Shown here piece by piece: positions 9,365 to 18,191 of a stretch of DNA of 64,000 bases. Every line of letters starts with the position of its first letter. Position 1 is the first letter of the stretch. The translations under genes were made by a program, and so were the position numbers. Origin of the DNA: Parachlamydia sp. AcF125. Its GTDB lineage: Bacteria > Chlamydiota > Chlamydiia > Chlamydiales > Parachlamydiaceae. The DNA is taken from assembly GCF_018342475.1 (NCBI RefSeq), contig NZ_JAEMUD010000001.1, positions 310,001-374,000 of the forward strand, in the 5' to 3' direction. The notes under the pieces were generated by a model. The model saw only the letters and a list, made by a program, of their open reading frames with translations, made no database searches and was not told the origin of the DNA.

Positions 9365-10015
9365 AGAAAATATGAGGCAACACTAAACCAACTTATTGCA
9401 TGGAGAAGATCGACGAAACAAGGGGACCTTCAAGCGATTAGCAATTCAGAAGAACTAATCCCTAAAGCCAGGTAAGAGCTTGAACGTATGCCCGGTAAAA
9501 ACACCGTTGAAATTGAGGCCTTAAATGAAGCAATAAAGAGCGAGAAGGGAAAACCCCATCTTACGACAGCCCTTTTCAAACTTAAAAGACTTAGCATAAG
9601 TAGAACAGCTAACGTATCTCACACAGCAAAGGAGTGAAAAGAGCGTTTTGAATAGGCAAATTTCTTTCCTAAAAACGAAAAAATAACTCAAGATATTCTA
9701 GGCAGCTATACCGATTATCTAATTAACTACAACCAACATGCGGCAGACATCGGAATTGCAAATCTTTTGGATGCACAATTCAGTGGTGATGAAATCACCA
9801 CATATTTAAATCGCAATCAGTGCGTTTCAGAAGACTTATAGTAATATGTCCAAGCAGACGTACATAAACACGAACAAGCAAAAAGAGGAATTATGGTATA
9901 ATCGAAGAGAAACCTTACATAGTTAAAAATGAAATGATCTGTTAGCATTTCTCGAATGCCAAAGGTCGATGCGTTAAAACAACCAATATTTTATTAAATA
10001 ATCCACTACGATGAA
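9365..10015 (+). pseudogene. Decayed gene of unknown identity
   Basis: One forward frame (9365-9922) reads as protein-like sequence interrupted by several stop codons: segments such as RKYEATLNQLIAWRR, VEIEALNEAIKSEKGK, ITQDILGSYTDYLINYN and ANLLDAQFSGDEITTYLNRN. From about 9900 to 10013 the coding signal continues in another frame (IIEEKPYIVKNEMIC, then NAKGRCVKTTNIL), implying a frameshift. Composition and codon choice resemble real protein, so this is a gene remnant rather than random DNA. I do not recognise the family. It lies directly upstream of a transposase remnant and may belong to the same or another mobile element. The stretch between the NACHT gene and here (9134-9364) shows nothing else I can support. 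Confidence 0.5.
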
Positions 10016-10059
10016 ATAGCCGTTCTCATCGCCTACGTCATTTTCGATAAAATATATTC

Positions 10060-10419
10060 CTACAAAATATGCCAAGGAATTTATGGCTGCCTTGAAGGCA
10101 ATTTATGGAGCAAACACGTTGGAATTAGCCGAGCAAAATCTTGAGGGGCTATAAGGTAAATGAGAGGGCAGCTACCCATTAGCAGCCAAGCCTTGGATAG
10201 TCCATTGAGTTAATAGCGGTATAATCGCTTCATACACAATTTAGAAAGGTTGCTAAGAACAAAGCTATTTTTCCAACGGATGAGGCTTTATTTAAAATGC
10301 TCTTTTTAGTAGCGCGAGACATTTCAAAAAAATGGACGATGCCCCTTCGGGAATGGAAAGCAGTCATTTCGCATCTAGCATTAGCGTATGGAGACAGGCT
10401 AGGTTTAGCAAATAGCTGA
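10060..10419 (+). pseudogene. IS256/Mutator-family transposase remnant (C-terminal end)
   Basis: The forward strand encodes, in two frames with stops between them, the C-terminal part of an IS256-type transposase. The first piece reads YAKEFMAALKAIYGANTLEL (from about 10068), the second KNKAIFPTDEALFKMLF followed by LVARDISKKWTMPLREWKA and ending SHLALAYGDRL (10255-10419). The second piece matches the characteristic tail of the family (FPTDEALxKxLxLxxRxISKKWTMP...W). Frameshifts, in-frame stops and loss of the N-terminal DDE half make it dead. The DNA from 10420 to about 10780 holds only short overlapping frames on both strands that look like further decayed sequence; I could not assign it. 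Confidence 0.8.
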
Positions 10420-10788
10420 AGCGATTTACACAGAAAAATTGACAGACTCTAAATTGGGGAAACGCTCCTCCGCAACATTTAACAATATCTCTTGAGAAAT
10501 TATCAAAAGTTTTGTATGGCCAACTATTTTCTATCCTTATCAAACAAGTTTTGGCTTCTTTTGCATCTACGGATGGTACTTCCTCTACTATTTTACACAT
10601 CATTCATGGCGGCCTTTCTAACTTTTTCTGGTCTTGCTCGTCTGTTAACAAGCAATACCACGCTTCTAAAATATCTATCTTTCTCCCTCTTGCTTGCTAA
10701 AGCTTCCAGGTGCTTTAAGCTTTTACATTTAAGCTAACCTGTAGTAAACTTTTTCCCACTCATGTAAAGCAACTTGCCATTTTTTAAT

Positions 10789-10817
10789 TTGACAAGATAG
10801 CTACTCATATCTATAGC
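10789..10817 (+). promoter_or_regulatory. Sigma70-type promoter for the alpha/beta hydrolase gene
   Basis: A perfect -35 box TTGACA (10789-10794), a 17-bp spacer and TATAGC (10812-10817; four of six consensus bases) precede the hydrolase ATG at 10850. The predicted transcript would have a leader of about 26 bases. The ribosome site is weak (no clear GGAG near the ATG). Confidence 0.5.
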
Positions 10818-10849
10818 ACGAATAAAAATAAATAGTTTAGGTAATTCCT

Positions 10850-11974
10850 ATGCTTCCTAACTCTTCTTTATCCTCTTCCTCTTCTTCATTTTCTTTATCT
10901 TCTTCCGTTTCTTTGGCTAGCAATGATGACGACGAACAACAACTCTATTTGATTAGCAATCGCAAAAATTTTATAGACCGTTATGAATTTTCCATGTCAA
11001 CTAAAATTGCGCGTGTTTTTTTCTCTTCGCGAGAAAAAGCGGAAGAAGATTTTGAGCAATTTATTGATCATAATGCTGAAAAATTTAAGAAACGTAAAAT
11101 TCTTATTCTTATCCATGGATTCACTGTCACATACGAAGGAGCAGTTGACACATTAGAACAAGTTGCCTATGAAGTTAACAAAAGTTATGATATAGTAATC
11201 GGTTATTTATATCCTGCTGGTGCTAAATTTTATCAATACAGCAAAGCGAAAAAGAGAGGATTGCGCGCCGCTAGAGCCTATCTATCCAACATTTTGCGTC
11301 GCATACAACCATTAGCTCAACGCCTAGACATTGCTGCTCATAGCATGGGGACTATAGTTGCCATGAATGCATTAAATCAAAGTCAAAGCCCCAAAATTAA
11401 TAATCTTTTCTTGCTTGGAGGAGCGATTAATGAGACAAGTATTTTCGATTGTGACGGCCATAAATGCACCCATTTGCAACAAGCATTGACCAATGCGAGC
11501 AAAATTTATATTTTTTATTCATGCAACGATGCAATTTTGCCATGGCTTCACTTGTTTAATCCTACACAAACAGTCGGAAGCCCCGGTGAAGAAATTCTCA
11601 AAAAACCCATCGCCCACAATGTGTACTTAATTAATACTACGTCAATTGTTAAGGATCATAGCGGGTATTACAAAAGCCAAGAAATTTTTGAATTTTTTAA
11701 AAAAGCTGTGGATTGTTCTGATCGCAAAGAGGATTTAAGCGATCGTTACTTTACTTTTGAGAGTGGGAAATTAACCTCTCATTTAAAACCCAAAATTTGT
11801 CCCAGAAAAGATGGAATATGGCTCACCATTCGCACCCAATTACCTATACCCAAAAGAAAGCCCAACTCTTTTTCTCAAACCACAATTGAAGCCACTACAA
11901 TTTATGGAACAGAAAATATCTTCTCAACACATTATAACACAGAAAACTGGAAAAATGATTTATACACCCTCTAA
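10850..11974 (+). CDS. Alpha/beta hydrolase, DUF900-like
   Basis: A 374-residue serine hydrolase. The first 25 residues are a Ser-rich low-complexity stretch, then an acidic patch (DDDEQ). The hydrolase core starts near KRKILILIHGF (oxyanion region His89-Gly90) and carries the nucleophile elbow AAHSMGT with Ser165; Asp226 (YSCNDAILPW) and His269 (VKDHSGYY) are in the right order for the acid and base of the triad. This arrangement resembles the DUF900/YhfP-like group of alpha/beta hydrolases; the substrate is unknown. No signal peptide or membrane segment is visible, and the Ser-rich N-terminus could instead be a secretion leader (inference). It is the only intact gene in the surrounding IS-rich region, and its stop codon overlaps the end of an IS5-like relic on the other strand. 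Confidence 0.85.
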   Translation: MLPNSSLSSSSSSFSLSSSVSLASNDDDEQQLYLISNRKNFIDRYEFSMSTKIARVFFSSREKAEEDFEQFIDHNAEKFKKRKILILIHGFTVTYEGAVDTLEQVAYEVNKSYDIVIGYLYPAGAKFYQYSKAKKRGLRAARAYLSNILRRIQPLAQRLDIAAHSMGTIVAMNALNQSQSPKINNLFLLGGAINETSIFDCDGHKCTHLQQALTNASKIYIFYSCNDAILPWLHLFNPTQTVGSPGEEILKKPIAHNVYLINTTSIVKDHSGYYKSQEIFEFFKKAVDCSDRKEDLSDRYFTFESGKLTSHLKPKICPRKDGIWLTIRTQLPIPKRKPNSFSQTTIEATTIYGTENIFSTHYNTENWKNDLYTL

Positions 11975-12112
11975 GCAATCGATCGAGATCGTTTAACACC
12001 CATTAGGCGACGAAATTTTTCATCATCTAAGTTCTTTATTATTTCAGATGTCATCGCACCTCACTCACCTAAAATAAGGCGAATATATCAAAAGAATTTA
12101 ATTTCGAAGGAG
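11971..12112 (-). pseudogene. IS5-like transposase N-terminal remnant (copy 1)
   Basis: On the minus strand an ATG at 12054 opens a 27-codon frame, MTSEIIKNLDDEKFRRLMGV and on to a stop at 11971. The segment NLDDEKFRRLMGVK is typical of the start of IS5-like transposases (D-E-K-F-R-R-L-T-G-V). About 55 bases of upstream DNA up to a TTTCGAAGGAG boundary at 12112 are also shared with a second copy near 39.5 kb, so the left end of an element seems retained. Everything after about codon 23 is missing. Confidence 0.6.
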
Positions 12113-12162
12113 CTCTAACTTATTGAAATTTCTAGGCTACGTCTTCTTTTTTCTTTGATTTC

Positions 12163-12430
12163 TTAGCCAACTTTAAACTTGGCTCCCTTGGCAACCTTTT
12201 CTATTAATTCATGCCCTCTAAGTCTTCTCCAATGTTTTTCAGCTGTTATAGCTAGCTTATATACCATGTTAAGCGTACAAATTCTAGATCCACATCCTTT
12301 TGTTTGCTTTGTCCGATGTCTGATGGTAGCAAAAGTCGATTCTATAGGATTAGTTGTACGAATATGTCCCCAGTGAGTGTTGTCGCGTAAATGAGAAGAG
12401 AGGATAAAGCGTCTATGGTAAACTTGCCCT
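12163..12430 (-). pseudogene. IS256-family transposase remnant (C-terminal end, second type)
   Basis: The minus strand encodes, without interruption, HWGHIRTTNPIESTFATIRH, then KGCGSRICTLNMVYKLAITA and EKHWRRLRGHELIEKVAKG, ending at a TAA at 12163-12165. This is the highly conserved C-terminal signature of IS256-type transposases (RTTNPIESTFATVR...TKGCGSR). No start codon or N-terminal catalytic half precedes it. It belongs to another subgroup than the remnant near 10.2 kb and lies in the opposite orientation, so two insertions are implied. DNA between 12430 and 12590 shows only a short hairpin. Confidence 0.85.
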
Positions 12431-12453
12431 TTAACACATAGGGGCTGTAAATT

Positions 12454-12483
12454 TAGTCTGCTACAAAAAATTTAGGCAGACTA
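12454..12483. repeat. Inverted repeat, 8-bp stem
   Basis: TAGTCTGC (12454-12461) and GCAGACTA (12476-12483) form a perfect 8-bp stem with a 14-base AT-rich loop. It lies between the IS256 remnant and the glmS end, in DNA without a gene. It could be a leftover of a mobile element or a weak terminator; neither is proven. Confidence 0.45.
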
Positions 12484-12597
12484 TGGAAAAAAAGTTCATT
12501 TACCGCATGTGCAATTGGTCTAAGTAATAACAAAGCTTTAGTTCAAAAGAGAAAGCCTAACTTTGTGATTTTCCAAATTTTAGACTTTAACGATTAG

Positions 12598-12619
12598 GCG
12601 GGCAGCCTAAACAGCCCGC
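12598..12619 (-). terminator. Possible terminator downstream of glmS
   Basis: GCGGGC (12598-12603) pairs with GCCCGC (12614-12619) around a 10-base loop, about 50 bases past the glmS stop on the minus strand. The stem is GC-rich in an AT-rich setting, but no proper T-run follows, so intrinsic termination here is uncertain. Confidence 0.3.
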
Positions 12620-12670
12620 AAATAAGATAGGCGACATCGCTTAAACAGTGCCTTTAAAGGCGCTATTTTT

Positions 12671-14500
12671 CTATTCGACCGTGACGGATTTTGCTAAGTT
12701 GCGAGGCTGGTCAATTTCTGCCCCTCGCTCCTTTGCGATGTAGTAAGCTAACAACTGCGAGACTACCGTTGTCAGAACACCCGAAACCTCATCGATAGTT
12801 TGTGGAATGTAGATAATATCATCGGCAATTCCTTCGAGCCCTTTCTCACAAGTTTCTGCAATGGCAATCACCTTGCCGCTGCGAGCTTTAATTTCCATCA
12901 AGTTGCTTAAGAGTTTTTCAAAGGTAGACTTGTTACCGCATAAGGCAACTGTTGGGCAATTTTCATTGATTAAGGCAATCGGTCCATGCTTCATTTCTCC
13001 TGCAGGGTAACCGTTGGCATTAATATATGAAATTTCTTTAAGTTTTAATGCACCTTCCAAGCTTGCCGGATACATGTAACTTCTTCCTAAGTAAAAGAAA
13101 TTGTCATAGTGAGCATATTTCTTGGCAATTTCTTGAATTTTGTGGCTTTGATTTAAAACTTTTTGCACTTGATCCGGCAGCTTTTGCAAAGCTTCTAAGA
13201 AGGATTGCCCCTCTTTTTTATCCATGTGCCGCATACGGGCCATTAATAAGGTAAAGAGCGCTAGTACGACCACTTGGCTGGTAAAGGCTTTAGTGGAACA
13301 AACCCCGATTTCTTGGCCAGCTCTCAAAAAGATGCTCGCATCAGCTTCTCGGGCTAAATGAGACCCTTCCACATTGCAAATTGCCAAAACCTTCACTCCC
13401 TTTGTCTTTAGCTCTCGCACAGCTGCTAAGGTATCGGCAGTTTCTCCCGATTGACTAATCGCAATGGCTAACGTCCCCGCGGGGACCACGGGATTTTTAT
13501 ACCGAAATTCAGAAGAGATTTCAACTTGCACAGGGATACGAGCGCGATCTTCTAGCATGTAAGCAGCCAGATAACCCGCATGCCATGAGGTGCCGCAGGC
13601 GAGAATTAAAATTCTTTCCACCTCTAGCAACTCATTCACTTCAAAATTGATTCCTTCAAATAAGGCCGTTCCGTAATCTTGAATAAAACGGCCTGAAAGG
13701 GCGTTGCGAATGGTTTGAGGTTGTTCGAAAATCTCTTTTAAGGTGTAGTGCTCATAATCCCCCTTGGAGGCACTTTCTAAAAGAGCATGCATTTTCTCTA
13801 GCTTCTTTTCGATCTCTCCTTTTGCCACATCAAACACTTCTAATTTATCTGCTTTAACAACTGCTATCTCACCCGTCAGCAAAAAAGCCACTTCTCGGGT
13901 GTGGGCAGCAAAAGCATGCGGATCTGAAGAGACAAAGGCTTCTCCTTCCCCCACTCCGATAACCAAGGGGGATTCATGCGCAATGGCGACAATTTGATCG
14001 GGAAAATCTCGGTGAATTAAGGCGATCGCAAATGTTCCTTTTAAGAAAGGGAGTGTTTTTTTAACAGCCTCTACTAAATCGCCCTGGTAAAACTTCCCTA
14101 TGAGATGGGCTACAACTTCAGTGTCGGTCTCCGAAGAAAATTGAATACCCTCTGCTTTCAATTCACGCCGCAAAGCGTCGTGATTCTCGATAATCCCATT
14201 GTGTACAATGGCTAAAGTTTGCTCTTCATTAAAATGAGGATGAGCATTAGTTTTATTAGGCTTTCCATGAGTGGCCCAGCGCGTTTGCCCAATCGCCATA
14301 CTCTCCACGCACATTTGCGCTTCTTTGATTTCTTTTTCTAGAGCTGCGATTTTGCCTACTTCTTTGCAAAATGCAATTTCCCCCTGATAAATCCCTGCGA
14401 TCCCAGCCGAATCGTATCCTCGATATTCGAGCCTTTTTAAACCATCTAAAACAATCTCAATCGGATTTTTAAGCCCTATATACCCAATAATCCCGCACAT
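12671..14500 (-). CDS. glmS: Glutamine--fructose-6-phosphate aminotransferase (isomerizing)
   Basis: Makes glucosamine-6-phosphate from fructose-6-phosphate and glutamine, the first step toward UDP-GlcNAc for lipid A and any peptidoglycan. At 609 residues it is full length. The mature N-terminus begins at Cys2 (MCGIIGYIG), the nucleophile of the glutaminase domain (about 1-220, with the RWATHG and HNGIIEN motifs). Two SIS sugar-isomerase domains follow (about 285-420, with CGTSWHAGY and SQSGETADT; and about 455-600, with EGALKLKEISYIN). The C-terminus ends LAKSVTVE, the family signature that carries the isomerase Lys. It starts 9 bases after the glmM stop on the same strand, so glmM-glmS form an operon of consecutive pathway steps. 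Confidence 0.98.
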   Translation of the reverse strand: MCGIIGYIGLKNPIEIVLDGLKRLEYRGYDSAGIAGIYQGEIAFCKEVGKIAALEKEIKEAQMCVESMAIGQTRWATHGKPNKTNAHPHFNEEQTLAIVHNGIIENHDALRRELKAEGIQFSSETDTEVVAHLIGKFYQGDLVEAVKKTLPFLKGTFAIALIHRDFPDQIVAIAHESPLVIGVGEGEAFVSSDPHAFAAHTREVAFLLTGEIAVVKADKLEVFDVAKGEIEKKLEKMHALLESASKGDYEHYTLKEIFEQPQTIRNALSGRFIQDYGTALFEGINFEVNELLEVERILILACGTSWHAGYLAAYMLEDRARIPVQVEISSEFRYKNPVVPAGTLAIAISQSGETADTLAAVRELKTKGVKVLAICNVEGSHLAREADASIFLRAGQEIGVCSTKAFTSQVVVLALFTLLMARMRHMDKKEGQSFLEALQKLPDQVQKVLNQSHKIQEIAKKYAHYDNFFYLGRSYMYPASLEGALKLKEISYINANGYPAGEMKHGPIALINENCPTVALCGNKSTFEKLLSNLMEIKARSGKVIAIAETCEKGLEGIADDIIYIPQTIDEVSGVLTTVVSQLLAYYIAKERGAEIDQPRNLAKSVTVE

Positions 14501-14509
14501 CCCTTCTCC

Positions 14510-15889
14510 CTATTTTTCCAGAGTTCCAATTTGTTTTCTGACCTCATCTGCGATGTGATTTGCCAATTGCTGAACTTGCTGCAATTTCGGCCCCTCTACC
14601 ATCACGCGGCAAATATTTTCTGTCCCCGAGTAACGCACAAGTACTCGACCAGAATTTCCTAAAATTTCTTCTACCTCAGTAACCTTTTGGGTCACACTTG
14701 GTAAAGTTTCAAGCAAGGGTTTAGCATTTACTTTGACGTTTAGACAAACTTGAGGATATTTTTTTACAATAGCTGCTAAATCAGATAATTTAGAATCGGT
14801 CTCAATCATAATGCGCATCACCTGCAAAGCGCATACTAATCCATCTCCAGTGGTATTATGATCGAGAAAAATTAAATGGCCGCTTTGCTCGCCTCCTAGG
14901 TTCGCATCGTGCTCCAACATATCTTGAATCACATAACGATCGCCCACTTGCGATTGAATCACTTCAATCCCTAGTTCTTCCATCGCTTTTACAAGACCAA
15001 AATTACTCATCACAGTAGAGACCACTTTGTTGCCTCGAAGCATCCCTGTCCGTTGCATATCTTTGGCACAAATAGCTAAGATCGTGTCCCCATCAATAAT
15101 CTGAGCATTCTCGTCCACCATAATCACACGGTCTGCATCCCCATCTAAAGCAATCCCTACGTCTGCTCGATGTTCAATGACAGCCTTCTGAATGGTTTCA
15201 GGATAGAGAGAGCCGCATTGCAAATTAATGTTTAAACCATCAGGCGTATTTCCATAGACAAAGACCTTGGCATCTAATTCCTTAAAAATCAAGGGAGCAA
15301 CCTTATAGCCGGCCCCATTGGCACAATCTAAAGCAATTGTTAAATTTTTTAAAGACAAGCGGCGTGGAAAGGTCGCTTTAGCAAACTCAATATATCGCCC
15401 GTCTGCATCCGTCACTTTGAAGTTTTTTCCAATATCATTATCGGCAGGCAAGCTGTCATCAAAGTTATTAGCTGCGACAAGTTCTTCCATTTGTTTTTCC
15501 CAGGTGTCCGGCAATTTAAAGCCTTCAGAAGAGAAAAACTTGATTCCATTATCATAATAGGCATTGTGTGAAGCTGAAATGACAATCCCAGCATCTGCGC
15601 GATAAGCGCGCGTGATAAAGGCCACTCCAGGAGTGGGAAGAGGACCGACCATTAACGTATCCACACCCATTGAGCACAAACCAGAAATTAAGGCATTTTC
15701 GAACATGTAGCATGACAAGCGAGTATCCTTTCCAATCACCACCCGATGTTTGCCGTCATGGGACCGGAAAATTTTCCCAGCTGCCCGCCCTAGGGCTAAA
15801 GCGATTTCGACTGTCATAGGAAAGCGGTTTGCCTTGCCTCGTACACCATCTGTTCCAAAAATTTTCCCTACTTTTCCACGCTCTTTCAC
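14510..15889 (-). CDS. glmM: Phosphoglucosamine mutase
   Basis: Interconverts glucosamine-6-phosphate and glucosamine-1-phosphate, the step after GlmS. The alpha-D-phosphohexomutase fold is evident: the N-terminal IFGTDGVRG, the phosphoserine loop VISASHN (Ser about 107), the Mg-binding DGDADR, the sugar-binding GEQSGH and the C-terminal phosphate-binding RYSGTEN. I place the start at the GTG at 15889: a strong GGGGAGG lies 8 bases before it. An in-frame GTG two codons earlier (15895) sits only 2 bases from that site. The length of about 459 residues is normal. Confidence 0.96.
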   Translation of the reverse strand: MKERGKVGKIFGTDGVRGKANRFPMTVEIALALGRAAGKIFRSHDGKHRVVIGKDTRLSCYMFENALISGLCSMGVDTLMVGPLPTPGVAFITRAYRADAGIVISASHNAYYDNGIKFFSSEGFKLPDTWEKQMEELVAANNFDDSLPADNDIGKNFKVTDADGRYIEFAKATFPRRLSLKNLTIALDCANGAGYKVAPLIFKELDAKVFVYGNTPDGLNINLQCGSLYPETIQKAVIEHRADVGIALDGDADRVIMVDENAQIIDGDTILAICAKDMQRTGMLRGNKVVSTVMSNFGLVKAMEELGIEVIQSQVGDRYVIQDMLEHDANLGGEQSGHLIFLDHNTTGDGLVCALQVMRIMIETDSKLSDLAAIVKKYPQVCLNVKVNAKPLLETLPSVTQKVTEVEEILGNSGRVLVRYSGTENICRVMVEGPKLQQVQQLANHIADEVRKQIGTLEK

Positions 15890-16013
15890 TTGCACGACCT
15901 CCCCTAAAATTTCCGCAATGGGTGCTTCTTATTTCACAAACATCGGTCCCAAATTTAAAGCAGACTAGCGCATCATCCTCTCGAAGATCAAGTAAAAAGA
16001 ACTTTATGGATAG

Positions 16014-16640
16014 CTAGTTTGTTAAGGAAAGCGTGGAACAAATCGGACAAACATCGTGAACATGCTGCCGCGCTTGGCAAAATTTCCGCGCAAAATAAAT
16101 GATTTGCAAATGGACTTTGATCCAATCTGTTTTAGGAAAAAGTTCTTTGAGATCTTTTTCGACGTGGGCTGGGGTTTTTCCCATGCTTAATCCCCACCGT
16201 TTAGCACATCGCAAAATATGGGTATCTACGGGAAAGGCAGGAATATTAAAAGCTTGAGCCATAACTACGGAAGCTGTTTTATGACCCACGCCAGGCAGCT
16301 CTTCTAATTCCTCAAAGCTAGCAGGAACGATCCCTTGGTGTTTCTCGATCAAGATTTTTGATAATTCCCAAATTGCTTTGGCTTTAGTTAAAGATAACCC
16401 GCAAGGGCGAATGGTCTCTTGAATTTTTGCCACTGATAACTGCACCATTTGCTCGGGCGTATGCGCTAAGGCAAACAAATGTGGCGTAATGGAATTGACT
16501 CGCGCATCGGTACATTGAGCTGACAGCAAAACAGCTATCAATAAAGTGTAGGGGTCTTGATGTTTAAGTGGCACAGCAGGGGAGGGAAAATATGCGTTTA
16601 AAATCTCACCGATTCGCCTAGCGCATGCTTTTTTATCCAC
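16014..16640 (-). CDS. nth: Endonuclease III (DNA glycosylase/AP lyase), altered iron-sulfur loop
   Basis: Removes oxidised pyrimidines and cleaves at abasic sites in base excision repair. The 208 residues cover the helix-hairpin-helix ELPGVGHKTA with catalytic Lys121 and the catalytic Asp139 in FPVDTHILR. The usual C-terminal [4Fe-4S] motif is C-x6-C-x2-C-x5-C. Here I see Cys188, Cys198 and Cys201 (C-x9-C-x2-C), and the chain ends at residue 208 with no fourth Cys, so the cluster is probably lost or changed. It starts 3 bases after the mnmE stop, so the two are co-transcribed. Confidence 0.95.
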   Translation of the reverse strand: MDKKACARRIGEILNAYFPSPAVPLKHQDPYTLLIAVLLSAQCTDARVNSITPHLFALAHTPEQMVQLSVAKIQETIRPCGLSLTKAKAIWELSKILIEKHQGIVPASFEELEELPGVGHKTASVVMAQAFNIPAFPVDTHILRCAKRWGLSMGKTPAHVEKDLKELFPKTDWIKVHLQIIYFARKFCQARQHVHDVCPICSTLSLTN

Positions 16641-16643
16641 TTT

Positions 16644-18017
16644 TCATTTCCCAATGCAAAATTTTGAAAAGATAGAAGAAAGAATATCTTCCGTCACGTT
16701 TGTTCCTATAATTTTTCCCAATTCGCGCAAACACAAGCGCATGTCTACACATAAAAATTCGGGGGAAAGATTATGAGATAATCCATCATACACATTTTGC
16801 GCAAAGGCAATCGCTCCTTTTAAAGCTTCGAGGTGTCGCATGCTCGTGATAACCACCTCTTGCTGATCAGGCATCCCATTTTTCCAAATCACTTCATCGA
16901 TCGTGGCTTGCAAAACTTCCAGTCCTTGTCGTTCTTGTGCAGAAGCTTGCACAGTTGGAAAAGGAAGGGGAGGAAGTTCAGTTTGCTTGATGTCAATTTT
17001 ATTCCATACACCAATGGTTTTTTCAGGTGGAATTTGTTGCATTAATAGATGGTCATCCGGCTGCAACCCTTGACTTGCATCCAGCACAAAAAGAATTAAA
17101 TCCGCTTCTTGCATTGCTTGACGAGAACGTCGGATCCCCTCAGCTTCCACGATTTCTGCCGAATCGCGAATACCCGCTGTGTCAAGAAGCCGAAAATTTA
17201 AGCCATTTAATTTTAAATGATCTTCTAAAACATCTCGGGTTGTCCCGGCAATTGCAGAGACAATCGCACGATCTTTTCCAAGCAAGGCATTCATTAAAGA
17301 CGATTTTCCCACATTTGGGCAGCCGATTAAGCACAGGGAAACCCCCTCTCGAAGGATTTTTCCATTATGAAAAGTAGAGGCAAGACTTTGCATGGCATCC
17401 GTAGCTTGCTTAAGAGTGGCTTGAATCTCTTCCATACTGGCAAATTCTAACCCTTCTTCAGGAAAATCAACCCAAGCTTCTAGGATTGCTGCGATGTCGC
17501 TCAAGCTTTTCTGAAAAGTGGAGATTTTGCGCGTTAAAGCACCCTGCAGATGGCTTCCAGCAGCTTGTAGAGCTTTTTCATTTTTTGCTCCAATCAATTC
17601 TTGCACAGCTTCCGCTTGTGCTAGGTCTAGCTTGCCATTCATAAAAGCTTTAAAGGTAAACTCTCCTGGACGAGCAGCGCGTGCGCCTGCTTCTAAAACC
17701 GTTTGCAAAACACGGCGCGCAATTAGGCTGCCTCCATGGCAATGGATTTCAACGGTATGTTCACCTGTATAGGAACGGGGGGCGTGCATGGGTAATAAAA
17801 GCACATGATCAATCCATTCCCCTTCCTTATTTTTGATTTTGCCATAATGGACAGTATGAGTAGGAAGACTTTCTACAGGGCGTGAAAAACAACGGCTTGC
17901 CACTTCAATCGCATAGTTGCCAGAGATTCGAATAATCGCCACTCCCCCTTCTCCCGGTGGAGTTGCAATGGCGGCAATTGTATCACCTGCCTGATAAGAT
18001 TCGTGAATAAAATCCAT
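16644..18017 (-). CDS. mnmE: tRNA uridine-5-carboxymethylaminomethyl modification GTPase MnmE
   Basis: With MnmG it installs the cmnm5 group on U34 of tRNAs reading mixed codon boxes. At 457 residues it is full length: an N-terminal tetrahydrofolate-binding domain (about 1-120, TIAAIATPPGEGGVAIIRISG split over the start), a helical domain, and an inserted GTPase with G1 GCPNVGKSS, TAGTTRD, G3 DTAG and G4 NKID. It ends with the invariant CIGK (Cys454). The ATG has little ribosome site. nth follows directly downstream. Confidence 0.98.
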   Translation of the reverse strand: MDFIHESYQAGDTIAAIATPPGEGGVAIIRISGNYAIEVASRCFSRPVESLPTHTVHYGKIKNKEGEWIDHVLLLPMHAPRSYTGEHTVEIHCHGGSLIARRVLQTVLEAGARAARPGEFTFKAFMNGKLDLAQAEAVQELIGAKNEKALQAAGSHLQGALTRKISTFQKSLSDIAAILEAWVDFPEEGLEFASMEEIQATLKQATDAMQSLASTFHNGKILREGVSLCLIGCPNVGKSSLMNALLGKDRAIVSAIAGTTRDVLEDHLKLNGLNFRLLDTAGIRDSAEIVEAEGIRRSRQAMQEADLILFVLDASQGLQPDDHLLMQQIPPEKTIGVWNKIDIKQTELPPLPFPTVQASAQERQGLEVLQATIDEVIWKNGMPDQQEVVITSMRHLEALKGAIAFAQNVYDGLSHNLSPEFLCVDMRLCLRELGKIIGTNVTEDILSSIFSKFCIGK

Positions 18018-18191
18018 ATTTTTTTAATTGCAAGGCTTTTAAAACCAAAATGTTTTGATAGTTTTTCAAACAATCATAACGGATTCAGCCCATAAGATTC
18101 AATGTCAAAATCATTAAGGGAGGGATTGCCGTTTTATTCCCAACTTCTTATAGTCATATGTATTTTTACTTTAAACTAAAGGAGCCCTCAT

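Noticed and set aside
10364-10737. Overlapping short frames on both strands
   Set aside because: No ribosome sites and no consistent protein features; they lie over and beside decayed transposase DNA.
12179-12376. Plus-strand 65-codon frame
   Set aside because: It is antisense to the IS256 transposase signature on the minus strand.
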